Part shown: positions 17,128 through 26,268 of the stretch, piece after piece
Layout: each line of letters begins with the position of its first letter
Numbering within the stretch: position 1 is the first letter of the stretch
Source of the DNA: Bacteroidota bacterium
GTDB taxonomy: Bacteria; Bacteroidota; Bacteroidia; Sphingobacteriales; Sphingobacteriaceae
Reading direction: 5' to 3'
Assembly: GCA_026224775.1 (NCBI GenBank)
Contig: JAMFRP010000038.1
Location: 186,001-250,000 of the forward strand
Length of the DNA: 64,000 nucleotides
Notes under the pieces: generated by a model
What the model was told of the DNA's origin: nothing
What the model saw: only the letters and a program-made list of their open reading frames with translations
Database searches by the model: none
Position numbers and translations under genes: made by a program

Positions 17128-17877
17128 ATGAGCAAAACATACATCATCAGCGGTGCCGGCAGCGGAATTGGCCGGGCCATAAGCCAAAAGCTGTCAACCA
17201 TCGGCAATACCTGTATCCTATTAGGCCGAAACGAAACCAACCTGCAACAAACATTAAGCACCCTACATAAAGGCGACCATCAAATTATCATTGCCGACAT
17301 TCGCAGCAAAGAAAGCTTGCAAACCGCATTTGAAAGGCTAAGCAATACAACCATTAACGGCATTATCGCCAACTCCGGCATCGGTGGCGAAAACAAATGG
17401 GGCGATAACGACCGCTGGGACGAGATCATCGATACTAACTTAACCGGTACTTATAACTTCGTAAACACTTTTCTACCCCTGCTTCGTAAAGCAGAAGACA
17501 CGAAACAGATATTGATTACTTCGTCGGTTTTAGCACGTTTAGGTGTGCCGAACTACGCTGCCTACTGCGCATCAAAAGCTGGTTTATTGGGTTTAATGCG
17601 GTCATGGGCCAGTCAATTCGCGTCTGAAAATATTTTGGTAAATGCCATTTGCCCCGGTTGGGTAGATACCGACATGGCACAACAAGGCTTACAAGGTATT
17701 GCCGATAGCATAGGAATAACTAAACAGGAATTCTACGGTATCGCCATGCAAAGCGTCCCACTCCGCCGCATGAGTCAGCCAGAGGAAATCGCGGATCTGG
17801 TGGCTTATCTGCTTAATCAAAGCTCCATCACTGGTCAGGCTATTGACATTAACTGTGGTGCGGTGATGAATAGTTAG
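17128..17877 (+). CDS. Short-chain dehydrogenase/reductase
   Basis: NAD(P)-dependent oxidoreductase of 249 residues in the classical SDR layout: cofactor loop SGAGSGIGRAI at 8-18, NSGIGGENKW in place of the NAG motif near 88, the catalytic serine in ITSSVLARLG near 133, and Y-x-x-x-K in NYAAYCASKAG near 145-155. The C-terminus reads AICPGWVDTDMAQQG and SSITGQAIDINCG, as in 3-oxoacyl-ACP-reductase-like members. It is flanked on both sides by inverted repeats and has no operon partner, so the substrate is open. Confidence 0.9.
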   Translation: MSKTYIISGAGSGIGRAISQKLSTIGNTCILLGRNETNLQQTLSTLHKGDHQIIIADIRSKESLQTAFERLSNTTINGIIANSGIGGENKWGDNDRWDEIIDTNLTGTYNFVNTFLPLLRKAEDTKQILITSSVLARLGVPNYAAYCASKAGLLGLMRSWASQFASENILVNAICPGWVDTDMAQQGLQGIADSIGITKQEFYGIAMQSVPLRRMSQPEEIADLVAYLLNQSSITGQAIDINCGAVMNS

Positions 17878-17912
17878 TTATTAGAATCTGTAAGCGATTG
17901 TCTCTCCACCAC

Positions 17913-17994
17913 GTCATTGCGAGGAACGTAGCAATCTCTACATATGCAAATCCGCCCTGTAAAGCATAGGGATTGCTTCGTTCCTCGCAATGAC
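17913..17994. repeat. Inverted pair of GTCATTGCGAGGAACG repeats
   Basis: Second inverted pair of the family, here between the SDR gene and the convergent GHL10 gene. The arms are about 24 bp with a couple of differences and the loop is about 35 bases. It may serve as a two-way terminator. Confidence 0.8.
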
Positions 17995-18008
17995 GTTCTA
18001 ATTAATCA

Positions 18009-19574
18009 TCACGGCATCACCACCGCAATCGTTGGCGAGCGGTCACTCTCATTTTTCAACCTGTCCAGCGCGGTAACAATGTATAAATAAGTCTTACCAC
18101 GCTGCACAGTTTTATCCTGGTAACTCAACCCATTATCGTAAGCGATGTGCAAAATATGGTCGGGTTTATTAATATCAATCTTTTCCAATCCTTCAAACCT
18201 GTAAATTACATAACCATAAACAGGCTCCTTATCAATGGCAGGCAATGGTGTTTGCCAGCTTAAATTTACCATATAGTTACCATTGTTAGCCACCATCCGG
18301 GCTACCACATTTTGCGGCACATTAGGCGGTACCGAATCTAGCCAAAGCATAGTTGGCGGCAGAGCCGGATACTTATAAAAGTTATATTTGAGCGAATCGG
18401 CGAAACCTCCAAAATTATCTGTCAGCGAGTTCGAGCTAAAAAACACACTACCCTGCACCCGTGGGTTGTTCCGCAAATCGCGCATCTGGTTTGGCAACTC
18501 CGATGGGTTTTTAAATGCTATCGACGCTTTTGAATGTTCAGCAATACGATAAACCGCCTGCCCAATATAAAGGTGTCTGTTAAAGGTATTATTACTCCAC
18601 CAATTCAACAGCGTATCAAAGTTAGCCGCACGGCTGTTACGCGGCCAGTATATCTGCGGTACCACATAATCAACCCAGCCTTTTTGCATCCATTTACGGG
18701 CATCGGCATAATTCTCATAGTATGATGATCCGCCATATGTAGCCGACCCTTCAGGATTTTGGCTCTGATTGGCCCATATCCCAAACGGACTAACGCCAAA
18801 TTTCATATGCGGTTTATGCTTGTGTATGCTATCGCCCAAAGCCTGTATCAGGGTATCTACATTGTGGCGGCGCCAGTCCTTAATATCATCATAACCCGCT
18901 CCGTATTTGGCGAAAGTAGCTGCGTCGTTTATGGTTTGCCCTGCGATTTGGTATGGATAAAAATAATCGTCCATATGTATGCCATCCACATCATAATTAC
19001 CAACCACATTTAATATAACATGTATGATGTACTCACGCACCTCTGGTATACCCGGATTAAACAGTTTTTGGCCGCCATAAGTAAAAAACCACTCCGGTTT
19101 TAAGTTGGTGATGTGATTAGGGCTTAACGCGTAATACTTATTATCATTAGTAGCACGATAGGGGTTGAACCAGGCATGCAGTTCGATGCCCCTTTTGTGC
19201 GCCTCGGTAATAGCAAACTCCAAAGGATCATAAAACGGATCAGGGGCTACACCTTGTTTACCGTTTAACCATTTCGACCATGGCTCCGTCCCTTTAGCAT
19301 AAAACGCGTCCGCCGCCGGTCTCACCTGGAAAAACACCGCATTTATACCCGTCTCCTGGTGATCATCCAAAATATCGGTTAATTGCTCCTTCTGCTCGTC
19401 GGCGGTTGTATTTTTTTTCGGCCAGTCTATATTTTCAACAGTGGCTATCCAAACACCCCTGAATTCCCGCTTCGGGCTAATGGTATAACGTTTAGTAGTA
19501 TCTGCCTGCGCATGTATTTTTTGTATGATGAAAATAGACAGTATAAATGGAAGGATATATTTATGTAGATGCAT
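18009..19574 (-). CDS. GHL10-type glycosidase-like secreted protein (DUF187)
   Basis: Family 10-like glycosyl hydrolase of about 521 residues. I place the start at 19574 (MHLHKYILPFILSIFII...HAQ), which gives a clean signal peptide; the frame continues 14 codons upstream. The barrel opens with REFRGVWIATVENIDWP and continues through NAVFFQVRPAADAFY, HAWFNPYR, VDGIHMDDYFYPY and KFGVSPFGIW. A fibronectin type III-like domain covers roughly the last 100 residues (VNLSWQTPLP, YVIYRFEG). Related proteins act on peptidoglycan or other glycans in the periplasm or on the cell surface. Its exact substrate is unknown. Confidence 0.87.
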   Translation of the reverse strand: MHLHKYILPFILSIFIIQKIHAQADTTKRYTISPKREFRGVWIATVENIDWPKKNTTADEQKEQLTDILDDHQETGINAVFFQVRPAADAFYAKGTEPWSKWLNGKQGVAPDPFYDPLEFAITEAHKRGIELHAWFNPYRATNDNKYYALSPNHITNLKPEWFFTYGGQKLFNPGIPEVREYIIHVILNVVGNYDVDGIHMDDYFYPYQIAGQTINDAATFAKYGAGYDDIKDWRRHNVDTLIQALGDSIHKHKPHMKFGVSPFGIWANQSQNPEGSATYGGSSYYENYADARKWMQKGWVDYVVPQIYWPRNSRAANFDTLLNWWSNNTFNRHLYIGQAVYRIAEHSKASIAFKNPSELPNQMRDLRNNPRVQGSVFFSSNSLTDNFGGFADSLKYNFYKYPALPPTMLWLDSVPPNVPQNVVARMVANNGNYMVNLSWQTPLPAIDKEPVYGYVIYRFEGLEKIDINKPDHILHIAYDNGLSYQDKTVQRGKTYLYIVTALDRLKNESDRSPTIAVVMP

Positions 19575-19912
19575 TAAACGGGAGTATTTTAAGGCCGCAA
19601 AGATATAAAACTCCACCTGTAGCTGTTTTATTATACGGTATAATAAATAGCGGTTTTTTGGTGTTTTACCTTTTTGTACTTACTTTAGCAGAGCATCCAA
19701 ATATAATTTTCACTTAAAAAGGCGTTATATTACCAAAAATTTACACTTTTAAGCAGTTTTAATCAACTAACAAGGCTAATTATTGTTATAGCTATTGTTA
19801 TTATATTAACCAACCGGATGGATGTAAAAAATTAAATAGCGCCATCTAAATATTTTTAACGTATAAGGCAATTACGCGTTAGGATATTATTTTTAATTAA
19901 AAATCGATTACT
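19575..19912. other. AT-rich divergent intergenic region, no gene seen
   Basis: This 338-bp gap separates the minus-strand GHL10 gene from the plus-strand coiled-coil gene. It is AT-rich and has no ORF or strong hairpin. It presumably carries both promoters, but I could not place a convincing -7 box. Confidence 0.5.
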
Positions 19913-20824
19913 ATGGAAAACCAATCTGGGCAAACACCTAAAAAAAATTCAAATGTAATTTACTTTCTTATTGTTGTGGTAGTGGCTTTGTTGGGTACTG
20001 ATGTTTACCTGTATCTGCAAAAAAACAAATCAGACGTTATTGTTGTGAGCCAGGGCGATGAAAAACAAAAACTACAAAATGAACTGGATAGCCTTGAATC
20101 GCAAGTAGAGCAGGTAAACGCGGGCAAAACAAAAATGTCTGCCGAAATGCAGGCCAAAAACGATTCATTGCAAAGCAAAATTAAAGTTTTAAGAAGCGAA
20201 CTTGCAAAAGGCACCCTAACCAAAGAAGAACTTGCAAAAGCACAGGAAAACGTAAAACAGTTGCGTTATTTTGTTACTAACTATACCGCTCAAATTGATT
20301 CATTGCAAAAAACCAATGCATCATTAAAGGTTGAAAGGGATACCTTAAAAACTAACCTTGCTGTTGTAAAAACCAAAGCAGATACTCTTACCAAACAAAA
20401 CCACGACCTCAGTAACAAGGTGCAAATAGCATCGGCCCTTAAAGTGGCTGTTATTGATGTTGCCGCCTTCAAGGTAAAAAACAGTGGTAAAGAAGTGGAA
20501 GTGAGCCGTTCATCACCTGCTAAAAAAATCAAGATTAGCTTTACAGTAGCCAGCAACGCGGTTGCGTCAAAAGGCATGCACGATATACTGATCCGTGTGA
20601 TTGACCCAACCGGCAACCTGATCACAGGTGGCGATTCAGGTACTTTTACCGCTGATGGCACTAACCTGCAATACACCTATAAAACTTCTATCGACTTTAA
20701 AGACGATGGCAGCAATTACATTGTAGACTGGACAAACCCATCACCTTTCCAAAAAGGAACTTACACCGTATTGCTTTATGCTGATGGTTACACCATGGGC
20801 AAAACAAGCCTAACGTTGAAATAG
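19913..20824 (+). CDS. Membrane-anchored coiled-coil protein, function unknown
   Basis: 303 residues with one N-terminal membrane helix (about 16-35, VIYFLIVVVVALLGTDVYLYL). A long coiled coil follows (about 50-180) with heptad patterns such as LQNELDSLESQVEQV and LQSKIKVLRSELAKG. The C-terminal domain of about 120 residues is strand-rich, with KIKISFTVASNAVASKGMHD and YTVLLYADGYTMGKTSLTLK, and resembles an Ig-like fold. It is probably anchored in the inner membrane with the coiled coil in the periplasm. It is a single gene followed by a strong terminator. I do not recognise a named family. Confidence 0.75.
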   Translation: MENQSGQTPKKNSNVIYFLIVVVVALLGTDVYLYLQKNKSDVIVVSQGDEKQKLQNELDSLESQVEQVNAGKTKMSAEMQAKNDSLQSKIKVLRSELAKGTLTKEELAKAQENVKQLRYFVTNYTAQIDSLQKTNASLKVERDTLKTNLAVVKTKADTLTKQNHDLSNKVQIASALKVAVIDVAAFKVKNSGKEVEVSRSSPAKKIKISFTVASNAVASKGMHDILIRVIDPTGNLITGGDSGTFTADGTNLQYTYKTSIDFKDDGSNYIVDWTNPSPFQKGTYTVLLYADGYTMGKTSLTLK

Positions 20825-20871
20825 GGATCAGAGGTTAGAAACTGAAGATTATAGATTAGGAAAAAGCCTCT

Positions 20872-20900
20872 TTGCATGTGTAGAGAGGCTTTTCTATTTT
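20872..20900 (+). terminator. Intrinsic terminator after the coiled-coil gene
   Basis: AAAAGCCTCT and AGAGGCTTTT form a perfect stem around about 7 bases and run into TTTTCTATTTT. Confidence 0.85.
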
Positions 20901-20903
20901 CAA

Positions 20904-21067
20904 ATTGTCATCTCGACCGGAGGGAGAGATCTTCTACACCAACCAAAACGGCTATACAAATCGAAAAAAAATCATTTTTCACCTCTTTGCGCCGCAGGCA
21001 CAGAGAGGTCGACCAGCGCAGCGCAGTCGGGTGAGTAAACGGAGCGCGCAAAAATAACGAACATACC
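20904..21067 (+). repeat. Direct repeat copy 1 flanking the DUF3455 gene
   Basis: A 164-bp composite running from ATTGTCATCTCGACCGG to GAACATACC. It contains the ACCTCTTTGCGCCGCAGG and GTCGGGTGAGTAAAC blocks. Copy 2 lies at 21703-21860 in the same orientation with high identity. Confidence 0.85.
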
Positions 21068-21161
21068 ATTTTGTTAATATTACTTTTAGTGGCATTTTCT
21101 ATCGTGTTTAATATTTAATTTGCAGCCACATAACTGTATACATACAGTATCAATGCTCTTT

Positions 21162-21686
21162 ATGAAACGATTTATATATTCAACAATCCTTATCCTAGGG
21201 GCAGTAGCTGTTCACGGACAGGAAGCCATACCTGCCGCTGTCGCGGCACCCACTAACGCCGTAATAATACTGCACGTGTACGCAAAGGGAGTTCAGATTT
21301 ATCAATGTACGCAAGACCTAAAGGATACTTCACATTATGTATGGACGTTCCGTGAGCCGAAGGCAACTCTATTCTCTTCTGCCGATTACATGCAAGAGAT
21401 TGGAAAACATTACCTGAATACGACGAAAAACCCAACCTGGGAACTGTCCGATGGCTCCTTGATTAGCGGTGTAAAATTGCAGCAAGCTCCTTCGCCGGAT
21501 GGCGCTGCTATTCCGTGGTTACTGCTTCGTGGAGTAGCGGAAAGCGGAAAAGGACGTTTGATAAATGTTGCTTTTATTCAGCGTTTATACACACACGGCG
21601 GCCTGGCTCCAAAAAAGGCCGACCAGTCACAAAAAGGGCAAATATTGCAGGTACCTTATACAGCGGAATATTTGTTTTATAAGTAG
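21162..21686 (+). CDS. DUF3455 domain-containing secreted protein
   Basis: About 174 residues, with a signal peptide from the ATG at 21162 (MKRFIYSTILILGAVAVHG-QE); in-frame starts upstream at 21153 and 21120 would spoil it. The DUF3455 pattern is visible: a GVQIYQCT segment, W-x-F-x-x-P-x-A-x-L (WTFREPKATLF), HY, GPTWEL-like NPTWELSDGS, and a C-terminal IQRLYTHGGLAPK then VPYTAEYLFYK. The function is unknown; members are usually secreted. The gene sits between two ~160-bp direct repeats, so the whole unit could have been duplicated in or moved by recombination. Confidence 0.85.
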   Translation: MKRFIYSTILILGAVAVHGQEAIPAAVAAPTNAVIILHVYAKGVQIYQCTQDLKDTSHYVWTFREPKATLFSSADYMQEIGKHYLNTTKNPTWELSDGSLISGVKLQQAPSPDGAAIPWLLLRGVAESGKGRLINVAFIQRLYTHGGLAPKKADQSQKGQILQVPYTAEYLFYK

Positions 21687-21702
21687 GGCTTTTTTATTTT
21701 CC

Positions 21703-21860
21703 ATTGTCATCTCGACCGCAGGGAGAGATCTTCTACAACAACAAAAGCAGCTATACACATCAAGAAGTTTTTCACCTCTTTGCGCCGCAGGCGCAGAGAG
21801 GTCGACCAGCGTAGCGTAGTCGGGTGAGTAAACGGAGCGCGCAAACGTAACGAACATACC
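21703..21860 (+). repeat. Direct repeat copy 2 flanking the DUF3455 gene
   Basis: Second copy of the composite seen at 20904-21067, same orientation, ending GAACATACC. A hairpin (GCAGG...CCTGC) follows at about 21874-21899. Confidence 0.85.
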
Positions 21861-21959
21861 TTTTAGCGTGCGCAGGATCCTCTTCGAGAGACCCTGCCGA
21901 AACAGAAAATTCGAACTCGTTTACAAGCACTAACAATATTGTAATAATACTAATTGATC

Positions 21960-22445
21960 TTACGGGCAATCGATCGAATTAATTACAATGCCTCTGGCAC
22001 CTTTCATTACTGTTAAATGAATTACGACCCTTTCTTCAATTAGCTTATCGGAAGCATCAGTAGTTGGAGCTATGTAAGAAACAATATAGGAATTTAATTT
22101 GTGGGTATCTTTTGAAACACTTAACGTTCTTAGATGCTTAACATCCGTATACTGATCATTTATTAATATATCATGGTCAGCACTTCCCTTCAGCTCAACA
22201 ATTAACGTTACAGCACAATACTTCATTTGCAGGGAATCCAACTTTTGATCAAGTATTTTAGGAGAAACATCCGACGACCAAGCTGTATTGTAAGCAATAT
22301 AAAACTCTTTAATTAATTGTATGGCTTGTTTAGGATCAACTTCTCGCCGCGTTTGGGCAAAAGTGCATGATGTGTAAATGAGCGCATAACTTATAAAAAA
22401 GAACTTTAATAAAGTTCTCTTCTGTACAATGTTTAGCATTATCAT
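21960..22445 (-). CDS. Secreted hypothetical protein (DUF3828-like)
   Basis: 161 residues with an N-terminal signal segment ending near TFAQ. The mature part opens with a helix AIQLIKEFYIAYNTAW, then LDSLQMKYCAVTLIVEL and strands ending in a repeated VIHLTVMKGARGIVIN. The pattern recalls DUF3828 periplasmic proteins, but this is a weak resemblance. It follows the amidase-like gene on the same strand with a 10-bp gap, so the two are probably co-transcribed and may act together. An effector and immunity pair is conceivable but not shown. Confidence 0.6.
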   Translation of the reverse strand: MIMLNIVQKRTLLKFFFISYALIYTSCTFAQTRREVDPKQAIQLIKEFYIAYNTAWSSDVSPKILDQKLDSLQMKYCAVTLIVELKGSADHDILINDQYTDVKHLRTLSVSKDTHKLNSYIVSYIAPTTDASDKLIEERVVIHLTVMKGARGIVINSIDCP

Positions 22446-22455
22446 ATTAATAAAG

Positions 22456-22857
22456 TTATTTACTTAACCATTTATAGACCTTAAAGCTCGGATGATATTT
22501 CTTATACTTTGCACTTGGCCAAAAGTTATCTTCCTTGAAATCCGAAACCCATTGGTGCCCAGTATACATGTCTACATGGCCTTCCGGATCACCACCTGGA
22601 TAAGGTTGAAAGACCCGAATGTCACCCTTTCGAGGGATATAATTGACTACGATTACCGGGCTAAATCCTAATTTTAATAAAAAAGGCCCGTAATCTTTGG
22701 AATATAGAGGATATGTTTTGATCTTCATTCCACCCGCTTCCAGCGATAACCTCATCGCTTTTGCATGATCGTCTTCAGTAGCATTTTGAGCATGGGCAAA
22801 ACCATAACCTATTAACATCATTACGCAAAGTATAAAGAGGCATTTTATAGATTTCAT
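22456..22857 (-). CDS. Secreted amidase-like protein (BPSL0067/CHAP-like), catalytic Cys apparently replaced
   Basis: 133 residues from the ATG at 22857, chosen because it begins the signal peptide (MKSIKCLFIL... ending AHAQ); ten codons upstream are also open. The mature part resembles small NlpC/P60-type peptidoglycan amidases: HAKAMRLSLEAGG corresponds to the catalytic helix, and GHVDMYTGHQWVSDF carries the catalytic histidine region, ending FWPSAKYKKYHPSF. In the family the helix starts with a cysteine; here position 31 is His. This would make it inactive or altered. The family assignment is from memory of motifs and is moderate. It is co-directional with the 21960-22445 gene. Confidence 0.6.
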   Translation of the reverse strand: MKSIKCLFILCVMMLIGYGFAHAQNATEDDHAKAMRLSLEAGGMKIKTYPLYSKDYGPFLLKLGFSPVIVVNYIPRKGDIRVFQPYPGGDPEGHVDMYTGHQWVSDFKEDNFWPSAKYKKYHPSFKVYKWLSK

Positions 22858-22993
22858 TTTATAGTTCTCTATGAAAACAAGGTTCAAATGTGATAGATGA
22901 TAAGTTCTAGTGTCGATAAATATAATGCAAAATCTTTGTATTCTTTAGTTCCCGCAGGTTCTCTTGAAAAGGACTCTGCGGTGGCAAGGAGAC

Positions 22994-25903
22994 TTATTTC
23001 GCCGATTCAAACCGCTCTTTCAAAAATTTCCCGGTATACGAATCCTTAACCTTGATCAAATCCTCTGGTAAGCCTTCAAATACTATCTTACCGCCTTTAT
23101 CGCCGCCCTCAGGGCCGATATCAATTACCCAATCTGCGCACTTGATCACATCCATGTTGTGCTCAATTACGATAATGGTATTACCGTGATCCAACAAAGC
23201 ATCAAATGATTTTAACAGCTTTTTAATATCCTCAAAATGCAAACCGGTAGTTGGCTCATCAAAAATAAACAGCGTTTTATGCGTGTTATTCCCCTTAACC
23301 AGGAAAGATGCCAGCTTTATACGCTGCGCCTCGCCACCTGATAAAGTATTCGACGATTGCCCCAGCTGCACATAACCCAAACCCACATCAACCAGCGGCT
23401 TTATTTTGGCGATGATTTTCGGCTCTTTTTTAAAGAATTCCAAGCCTTCGTCAATGGTCATTTCTAATACTTCGGATACATTTTTATCCAGGTAGGTAAT
23501 ATCCAGTATATGCTGTTTAAACCGTTTCCCGCCGCAGGTTTCGCAGGTCAGGAAAATATCAGCCATAAACTGCATTTCTATTTTCACTTCGCCCTCACCC
23601 TGACAAACATCGCAACGGCCACCCTCTACGTTAAATGAAAATGCCGAAGGCTTCAATCCTGCCGCCTTTGATGCCGGTTGCGCGGCATATAAATTCCTGA
23701 TCTCGTCCCAGGCCTTCACATAAGTAACCGGGTTTGAACGTGATGAACGGCCAATCGGGTTTTGATCCACCATTTCCACCTGCTCAATCTTGGCATAATC
23801 CCCCTCAATACTATCGTATGAGCCGGTTTGTTCACCTGAATAATTACCCAGTGTTTTTTGCAGTGCAGGAGCCAAAATTCGCTTAACCAAACTGGTTTTA
23901 CCCGAGCCTGATACACCCGTAACCACCGTCAAAACACCCAGTGGAAACTTCGCATCCACATGCTGCAGATTGTTTTCCCTGCCTCCTTTAATCTCAATAT
24001 AATCATGCCATTTACGGCGATGGGCAGGTATTTCTATTTCTTCTTTACCGCTCAAATAACGACCGGTTAAGCTATTATCATCCTTTATAATCTCATCATA
24101 AGTACCCGAGAAAATTAGCTCTCCGCCATGCGTACCCGCCGCCGGACCAATATCAATAATATGATCGGCCGCTTTCATGATCTCTTCCTCGTGTTCAACC
24201 ACCAATACGGTATTCCCTACATCGCGCAGAGATTTAAGTACCGTAATTAAACGCTGTGTATCTCTTGGATGCAAACCAATACTCGGCTCATCCAACACAT
24301 ATATAGATCCAACCAAACTACTGCCTAAAGAAGTAGCCAAATTAATCCTTTGTGATTCACCACCCGATAGCGTATTCGACAACCTGTTCAGCGTTAAATA
24401 ACTCAACCCAACATCATTCAAAAACAATAAACGGTTAGTTATTTCCATCAACAGGCGTTTACCTACCGTAGCATCCGTTTCATTTAATTTCAAGTTGCTG
24501 AAAAAGTCCAATGCTTTATCCAAAGGCATCAATACCACATCAGTAATTGATCTGCCATCTATCTTTACATAAGATGCATCCTGCCTTAAACGGCTACCCT
24601 TACATTCAGGGCAAGTGGTTTTACCCCTGTAGCGCGATAACATCACCCGGTATTGGATCTTATAGGTTTGAGCTTCCATTTCAGCAAAAAACTCATCCAG
24701 CCCACGGAAATATTTATTACCGGTCCATAACAACCTTTGTTCCTTTTCAGTAAGCTGGTTGTATTGACGGTGGATAGGGAAGTCAAACTGCAGCGCATTT
24801 TTAATCAGGTTATCGTTCCACTCGCGCATCTTTTCGCCGCGCCATGGGGCAATAGCCGCCTCGTATATACTTTTGCTTTTATCGGGGATAACCAAATCCT
24901 CATCAATACCAATCACCTTGCCATAGCCCTCGCAGCGTTTACAAGCCCCATAAGGATTATTAAAGCTGAAGAAATTAGCGGTTGGCTCTTCAAATTTTAT
25001 CCCATCCAGTTCAAACCTGTCGCAAAAAAAACGTTCGGTTTCCTTTTCGGCATCCGGCTCCTGGTAACGCACATAGCAATCACCTTTACCTTCAAAAAAC
25101 GCCGTTTGTATCGAATCACCTAAACGGCTTACCGTTTCATCTTCTTCATTTTTAGTAATACGGTCAATCACAATACGAACTGCAGAAGCCCCCTCTAAAT
25201 CTCCCCCAGTAGGGGCGACTTTTTTTGAAGTCCTCCCTTCAGGGGAGGGTTTGGGTGGGGCTTCCCCCTTCAGCCACTCGCCATCATCCACAATGCTCAT
25301 ATCCTCCAGCAAAGCTTCAATTTTGGATAGTTTTTGCAGATACTCCACCCTCACAAAACCCTTTTGCATCAATACCGCCAATTCCTCTTTCAAGCTACGG
25401 TTATTATGCGGGTAAAGCGGACAAAGTATGGTAACCTGCGTATCAGCAGGTAACGACATGATAAAATTGATCACATCAGTAACCGAATCCTTCTTCACCA
25501 AATTGCCCGATACCGGCGATATAGTTTTACCTATCCGCGAGAAAAGCAATTTCAAATAATCATATATCTCGGTTGATGTACCCACAGTTGAACGTGGGTT
25601 TGAAGTAATAACCTTTTGCTCAATAGCGATAGCCGGGGCGATACCTTTAATGTAATCTACATCCGGCTTGTTCATACGGCCCAAAAACTGGCGCGCGTAT
25701 GAGGAAAGGCTCTCAACATACCTGCGCTGCCCTTCGGCATACAAAGTATCAAAAGCCAATGATGATTTACCCGAACCCGACATACCCGTAACCACTACCA
25801 GCTTATTTTTAGGTATGGCCACATCCAGGTTTTTCAGATTGTGTACACGTGTTCCTTTAATTATAATATGCTTCTGCGGATCTTTTTCTGCTTCTTTAAT
25901 CAT
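22994..25903 (-). CDS. uvrA: Excinuclease ABC subunit A, with an in-frame repeat insertion
   Basis: DNA damage recognition ATPase of nucleotide excision repair; it works as a dimer and loads UvrB. 969 residues: Walker A GMSGSGKSSLAFDT near 38, SSYARQFLGRM, the zinc site C-x-x-C in GACKRCEGYG, signature LSGGESQRINLA, Walker B YVLDEPSIGLHPRD, the second Walker A GVSGSGKTSLV, zinc finger RCDVCQGEGEV...CETCGGKRF, LSGGEAQRIKLA and FIFDEPTTGLHFED. Residues 214-239 come from a 78-bp palindromic repeat and are Pro/Gly/Lys rich; without them the length is 943, normal for the family. The insert lies in the region known as the UvrB-binding domain. It is divergent from the sigma factor gene. Confidence 0.97.
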   Translation of the reverse strand: MIKEAEKDPQKHIIIKGTRVHNLKNLDVAIPKNKLVVVTGMSGSGKSSLAFDTLYAEGQRRYVESLSSYARQFLGRMNKPDVDYIKGIAPAIAIEQKVITSNPRSTVGTSTEIYDYLKLLFSRIGKTISPVSGNLVKKDSVTDVINFIMSLPADTQVTILCPLYPHNNRSLKEELAVLMQKGFVRVEYLQKLSKIEALLEDMSIVDDGEWLKGEAPPKPSPEGRTSKKVAPTGGDLEGASAVRIVIDRITKNEEDETVSRLGDSIQTAFFEGKGDCYVRYQEPDAEKETERFFCDRFELDGIKFEEPTANFFSFNNPYGACKRCEGYGKVIGIDEDLVIPDKSKSIYEAAIAPWRGEKMREWNDNLIKNALQFDFPIHRQYNQLTEKEQRLLWTGNKYFRGLDEFFAEMEAQTYKIQYRVMLSRYRGKTTCPECKGSRLRQDASYVKIDGRSITDVVLMPLDKALDFFSNLKLNETDATVGKRLLMEITNRLLFLNDVGLSYLTLNRLSNTLSGGESQRINLATSLGSSLVGSIYVLDEPSIGLHPRDTQRLITVLKSLRDVGNTVLVVEHEEEIMKAADHIIDIGPAAGTHGGELIFSGTYDEIIKDDNSLTGRYLSGKEEIEIPAHRRKWHDYIEIKGGRENNLQHVDAKFPLGVLTVVTGVSGSGKTSLVKRILAPALQKTLGNYSGEQTGSYDSIEGDYAKIEQVEMVDQNPIGRSSRSNPVTYVKAWDEIRNLYAAQPASKAAGLKPSAFSFNVEGGRCDVCQGEGEVKIEMQFMADIFLTCETCGGKRFKQHILDITYLDKNVSEVLEMTIDEGLEFFKKEPKIIAKIKPLVDVGLGYVQLGQSSNTLSGGEAQRIKLASFLVKGNNTHKTLFIFDEPTTGLHFEDIKKLLKSFDALLDHGNTIIVIEHNMDVIKCADWVIDIGPEGGDKGGKIVFEGLPEDLIKVKDSYTGKFLKERFESAK
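25186..25263 (-). repeat. Palindromic repeat inserted in frame in uvrA
   Basis: 78 bp, exactly 26 codons, from AAGCCCC at one end to GGGGCTT at the other. It has the same block order as the 11747-11831 element: CCCTCCCCTGAAGGGAGGACTT, then CCCCTACTGGGGGAGATTTA, then GAGGGGGCTT on the coding strand. It keeps the reading frame and has no stop codon in the frame used. Confidence 0.85.
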
Positions 25904-26268
25904 TCAAATGTTAGTTCATTTTGATGGTTTAAGGCCTTTGGCAAAGCCGGTTCCTACTATGAACCATGACCTATCAACCATCAACCTTTCCAAAACGCAA
26001 AAATCCTAAAATTATTAGCCGATTCCAAATGCGCACGAGTAATAAATGGGAATATGATTTTTGGTTGATATTCGCCTAACTAATTAAACTTTAATGCCTT
26101 AATTCAGTCGAATGTTAAAAAGTGTTAAAGTGTTAAATCAAGCAAAATATTTGGTTTTTTCCGGTTTTTTTGTTTTATTTGATGTAACAAAAAGGAGACC
26201 CTATATAGATTAGACTATACTTTAACAAAAATAATATCTTTTAATTAAGTTTAAAGTAAAGGTTTTCT
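25904..26268. other. Divergent intergenic region uvrA / ECF sigma factor
   Basis: 365 bp, AT-rich towards the sigma factor gene, with no ORF. It must hold the promoters for uvrA (minus) and the sigma gene (plus). I see no clear LexA-like box or strong hairpin. Confidence 0.5.

Noticed and set aside
16000..21832. CRISPR array from the regularly recurring GC-rich repeats
   Set aside because: The units are few, irregularly spaced, often inverted, and have no Cas genes or unique spacers of constant length.
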